This document shows, piece after piece, positions 12,762-14,897 of a stretch of 14,897 nucleotides of DNA. The stretch is taken from assembly GCA_049281195.1 (NCBI GenBank), contig JBAPRR010000387.1, positions 1-14,897 on the forward strand, given 5' to 3'. Every line of letters starts with the position of its first letter. The first letter of the stretch is position 1. The DNA is from JBAPRR01 sp049281195. Lineage in GTDB: Bacteria > Actinomycetota > Acidimicrobiia > Acidimicrobiales > CAVXTF01. The notes beneath the pieces were generated by a model. The model had not been told where the DNA came from and ran no database searches. It saw only the letters and a program-made list of their open reading frames with translations. A program made the position numbers and the translations under genes.

Positions 12762-13784
12762 ATGACTTCTGAACCGACCCTGGCGGTTGTGCTCTGCACC
12801 TACAACGGCGAGGAATACCTGGCCCGCCAGTTGGAGAGCATCGCGGCCCAGTCGCGCCCACCGGACTCGCTCGTCGTACGCGACGACCGCTCGACCGATA
12901 CGACCCTTCAGATCCTCGACAAATTCTCCGGCGAGGCATCCTTCCCCGTCCTTGTCCATGTGAACACCGAACGCCTCGGATACAACGCCAACTTCGCAGC
13001 GGCGATGGGGGATGCCGAAGCAGATCTGATCGCCTTCTGCGACCAGGACGATGTCTGGTACCCGGAAAAGCTATCTGTCCTTTCCGGCCTGCTGTCGAAA
13101 GACACCGCGGCCGGCGCCGCATGCGCGGACGCCACTTGCGTCGACGGTGACGGCAAACCGCTCGGATACTCCGTTTGGCAAAAGTTGAAGTTCACGTCGC
13201 ACGACCGCCGGCAGATGCACACGACGGGTGATGTGAGAAGACTGCTGCGTGACAACGTCATCTCCGGACACTGCACGATGATGCGAGCTCGGTTCCGCGA
13301 TCTGGTTCTGCCCGTCTCGTCCCACGGCTTCTACGACTATTGGTTGGCCCTCCTCATCCAGTCGGTTTCGCATTTCGCATTCGCCGAGACGCCGTTGTCC
13401 GACTATCGCGTCCACGGATCCAACGCCGTCGGTCTGCCGGGCTCCGACCTGACGCTCAGTGGGATCGCGAAGCGGCGGTTGCGAATGGTCACCACGGCGA
13501 ATGAGCGACAGCCGACGCTCACCGAAAACAGGAAGCACGCCCGGTCAGAAAGGGTGCAGTTCGCGAGCGATCTTCTCGAACGGTTGGATGCGATCTCGCC
13601 ACAGGCTCCCCTCGTCGAGCCCCAGAGGACAATCAAGAGCTGGATGGTCTTCTGCTCGTTCCGGGCCACGCTGTCCCCGAATGTGGCGAAGAGGGTGATT
13701 CCTGTGATCCACGAGCTGCGCAACGGAAACTACGAACGCTTCGCAAAGCGCGAGAAATCTCTTTACGACCTGCTCCTAGGTTGA
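12762..13784 (+). CDS. Family 2 glycosyltransferase
   Basis: A 340-residue GT-A fold transferase, probably adding a sugar from a nucleotide sugar to a surface polysaccharide or glycolipid. It begins with LAVVLCTYNGEEYLARQLES (nucleotide-binding strand), followed by VVRDDRSTD (38-46). The metal-binding DQDDVW is at 94-99, a YDYW segment with candidate base Asp192 follows, and RVHGSNAVG is at 216-224. This pattern resembles rhamnosyltransferase-like GT2 enzymes. There are no membrane segments. An in-frame GTG at 12732 would add ten residues, but they have A/T-rich third positions and no similarity, so the ATG at 12762 is preferred; neither has a strong ribosome site. It overlaps the convergent TIM-barrel gene by 9 bases. 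No other polysaccharide genes are in the window. Confidence 0.92.
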   Translation: MTSEPTLAVVLCTYNGEEYLARQLESIAAQSRPPDSLVVRDDRSTDTTLQILDKFSGEASFPVLVHVNTERLGYNANFAAAMGDAEADLIAFCDQDDVWYPEKLSVLSGLLSKDTAAGAACADATCVDGDGKPLGYSVWQKLKFTSHDRRQMHTTGDVRRLLRDNVISGHCTMMRARFRDLVLPVSSHGFYDYWLALLIQSVSHFAFAETPLSDYRVHGSNAVGLPGSDLTLSGIAKRRLRMVTTANERQPTLTENRKHARSERVQFASDLLERLDAISPQAPLVEPQRTIKSWMVFCSFRATLSPNVAKRVIPVIHELRNGNYERFAKREKSLYDLLLG

Positions 13785-14627
13785 AAGGAACGATCGGAGC
13801 GATCTACCGGCTTTCTCTCCGATAACGGCCGGAGGTAGTTCGTGCAACCTGTCCGAGAAGACCTCCACGCCTATCGGGCACGCGGTGCCGATGGACCTGA
13901 GATCGGTCATGAGAGTCACAATGTCGAAATCCCCCTCGCCCGGAAGCAGTCGTTCGTGAAGGCTGGCGTTCGGGAGGTCCTCCTCCGGTGTCGCCGGCGC
14001 ATCGGACAACTGGACGCACGCGACCATGTGGGCGGGGATCGTCTCGAGCAAGCCCGGTTCGGGACTCCCTCTGAAGTAGTGCCACGCGTCGATGGCGATC
14101 CCACCGTTTGGTTGGCCGGCACGCGAGACCACTTCCAGGGCTGTGCGCAGGTCGGGGATCTTCGACCACGGGAGGAATTCGATGTGCACCAACAGACCGT
14201 GCTCCAAGGCCCTGTAGCACAGTGCGGCAAAAGCATCCGCGGCGTCGTCGAGGGACCAGCTCCCGCCGAACACGTCTACCGCGTTGAGCGACCGGGCACC
14301 TAGCGAATCGGCTATCGAGAACAACTCCTCTTCGCCGAACGCGAAGAGCTCTTCTGCGTCGAACCTCGCCGGGATGTGAATCTCCGACGCGCCGGGTAGC
14401 CACCACCACGCCAGGTCCAGCTCCGCTATCTGGAGCCCCGCGTCGTCGAGCATGATCCTCATGTCGGCGTCGCTCAGACCTTGAACGCGGGCCGCGCGGT
14501 AGTCGCGGCCCCACAGAGAAATGCCTTTGAACCCGCCGGAGCTCGCGGCTGCGATGCGTTGCTCGAACGTTGCGTGCCGGTCCAGGGTTCCAGAGCACAG
14601 AACTGCATCCCACGCGCCGAGTGCCAT
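13776..14627 (-). CDS. Sugar phosphate isomerase/epimerase-like TIM-barrel protein
   Basis: A 283-residue xylose-isomerase-like TIM barrel. The usual metal-site residues are present at strand ends: Glu150 (HIEFLPW), Asp180 (AIDAWHYFRG), Gln206 (CVQLSDA) and Glu255 (GVEVFSD). The conserved RLLPGEGDFD loop lies between the last two. These fit an isomerase, epimerase or dehydratase acting on sugars, inosose or hydroxy acids; the substrate is not evident. The ATG at 14627 is preferred over an in-frame TTG at 14636; neither has a strong ribosome site. The gene starts 18 bases after the stop of the 2-hydroxyacid dehydrogenase and is surely co-transcribed with it, which points to carbohydrate or sugar-acid metabolism. 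Confidence 0.88.
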   Translation of the reverse strand: MALGAWDAVLCSGTLDRHATFEQRIAAASSGGFKGISLWGRDYRAARVQGLSDADMRIMLDDAGLQIAELDLAWWWLPGASEIHIPARFDAEELFAFGEEELFSIADSLGARSLNAVDVFGGSWSLDDAADAFAALCYRALEHGLLVHIEFLPWSKIPDLRTALEVVSRAGQPNGGIAIDAWHYFRGSPEPGLLETIPAHMVACVQLSDAPATPEEDLPNASLHERLLPGEGDFDIVTLMTDLRSIGTACPIGVEVFSDRLHELPPAVIGEKAGRSLRSFLST

Positions 14628-14645
14628 CTCGGTCAACGCTCTGCT

Positions 14646-14897
14646 TCAGTAGCCCGCTTCGACATCGACGATCCCGACGAGCGGCTGGCCCGACATGTAG
14701 AGGCGAACGTTGTCTTCGAACAGCTCGATCGAGCGGCTGATCGACGTGGGAGCGCTCCAGCTCGTGTGCGCGCTGATCCGGACACTGGGATGTGTGTAGA
14801 GCGGATCACCTTCAGGGAGGGGCTCGGGCTCTGTCACGTCGAGAGTGGCGCGAGCCACCTTTTGTGACTCGAGCGCGTTCATGAGGGCGGCCTGATC
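14646..14897 (-). CDS. D-2-hydroxyacid dehydrogenase, C-terminal fragment cut by the window edge
   Basis: The last 83 residues of a D-isomer-specific 2-hydroxyacid dehydrogenase; the frame is open to the window end. The visible part is the end of the NAD-binding domain and the return to the substrate domain. ALMNALESQKVARATLDVTE is the usual segment in front of EPEPLPEGDPLY, and ISAHTSWSAP carries the catalytic His. The end, LFEDNVRLYMSGQPLVGIVD, is normal for the family. The Met at 14882 is internal, not the start. The substrate (glycerate, glyoxylate, phosphoglycerate or other) cannot be told from this part. Confidence 0.88.
   Translation of the reverse strand, partial: DQAALMNALESQKVARATLDVTEPEPLPEGDPLYTHPSVRISAHTSWSAPTSISRSIELFEDNVRLYMSGQPLVGIVDVEAGY

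Overview
The window is GC-rich DNA (third codon positions almost all G or C) with tightly packed genes, non-ATG starts and stop/start overlaps. The gene families are an ACAD10/11-like acyl-CoA dehydrogenase, a bacterial class I P450, an ECF42-type sigma factor with its DGPF partner, an SBP56 protein and a PE_PGRS-like glycine-rich protein. Together they point to a high-GC actinobacterium, perhaps an acidimicrobial or other environmental lineage. That placement is inference. I see no rRNA, tRNA, CRISPR array, insertion sequence or phage gene; this looks like chromosomal, partly accessory DNA.

Layout, left to right. (1) 3-1529, plus strand: the C-terminal 508 residues of a glycine-rich protein made of beta-helix rungs separated by long Gly-rich inserts. 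(2) 1636-2937, plus: acyl-CoA dehydrogenase, convergent with and overlapping a Nudix hydrolase. (3) 5114-2916, minus: a putative operon of DHAP-dioxygenase-like cupin, then cytochrome P450 (TTG start overlapping the cupin stop), then Nudix hydrolase. (4) 5115-5506: a gene-poor regulatory region with a tandem duplicated putative operator, a good plus-strand promoter and a dyad-rich leader that leads into a 69-residue conserved small protein. (5) 5853-6413, plus: isochorismatase-like hydrolase, convergent with a PhzF-family protein (7270-6422, minus). (6) 8969-7398, minus: a secreted right-handed beta-helix protein with a strong terminator hairpin behind it. (7) 10895-9250, minus: YCII/DGPF protein, then an ECF42-type sigma factor that probably starts at a CTG codon overlapping the DGPF stop. 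A TGTCGA-N17-CGTC promoter stands in front, fitting autoregulation. (8) 12598-11147, minus: SBP56/methanethiol oxidase-like protein with its own promoter. (9) 12762-13784, plus: family 2 glycosyltransferase, overlapping the convergent end of a minus-strand pair. That pair is the truncated C-terminus of a D-2-hydroxyacid dehydrogenase (14897-14646) and a sugar phosphate isomerase/epimerase-like TIM barrel (14627-13776).

How the genes may work together. The cupin/P450/Nudix group looks like an oxidative catabolic or detoxification unit. The DGPF/ECF42 pair is a self-contained regulatory module whose signal is unknown. The dehydrogenase/TIM-barrel pair suggests sugar-acid or polyol metabolism. 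I did not find a clearly new multi-gene defence or mobile system. The least conventional items are the periodic PGRS/beta-helix protein, the CTG-initiated sigma factor with its promoter, and the structured leader of the 69-residue protein.
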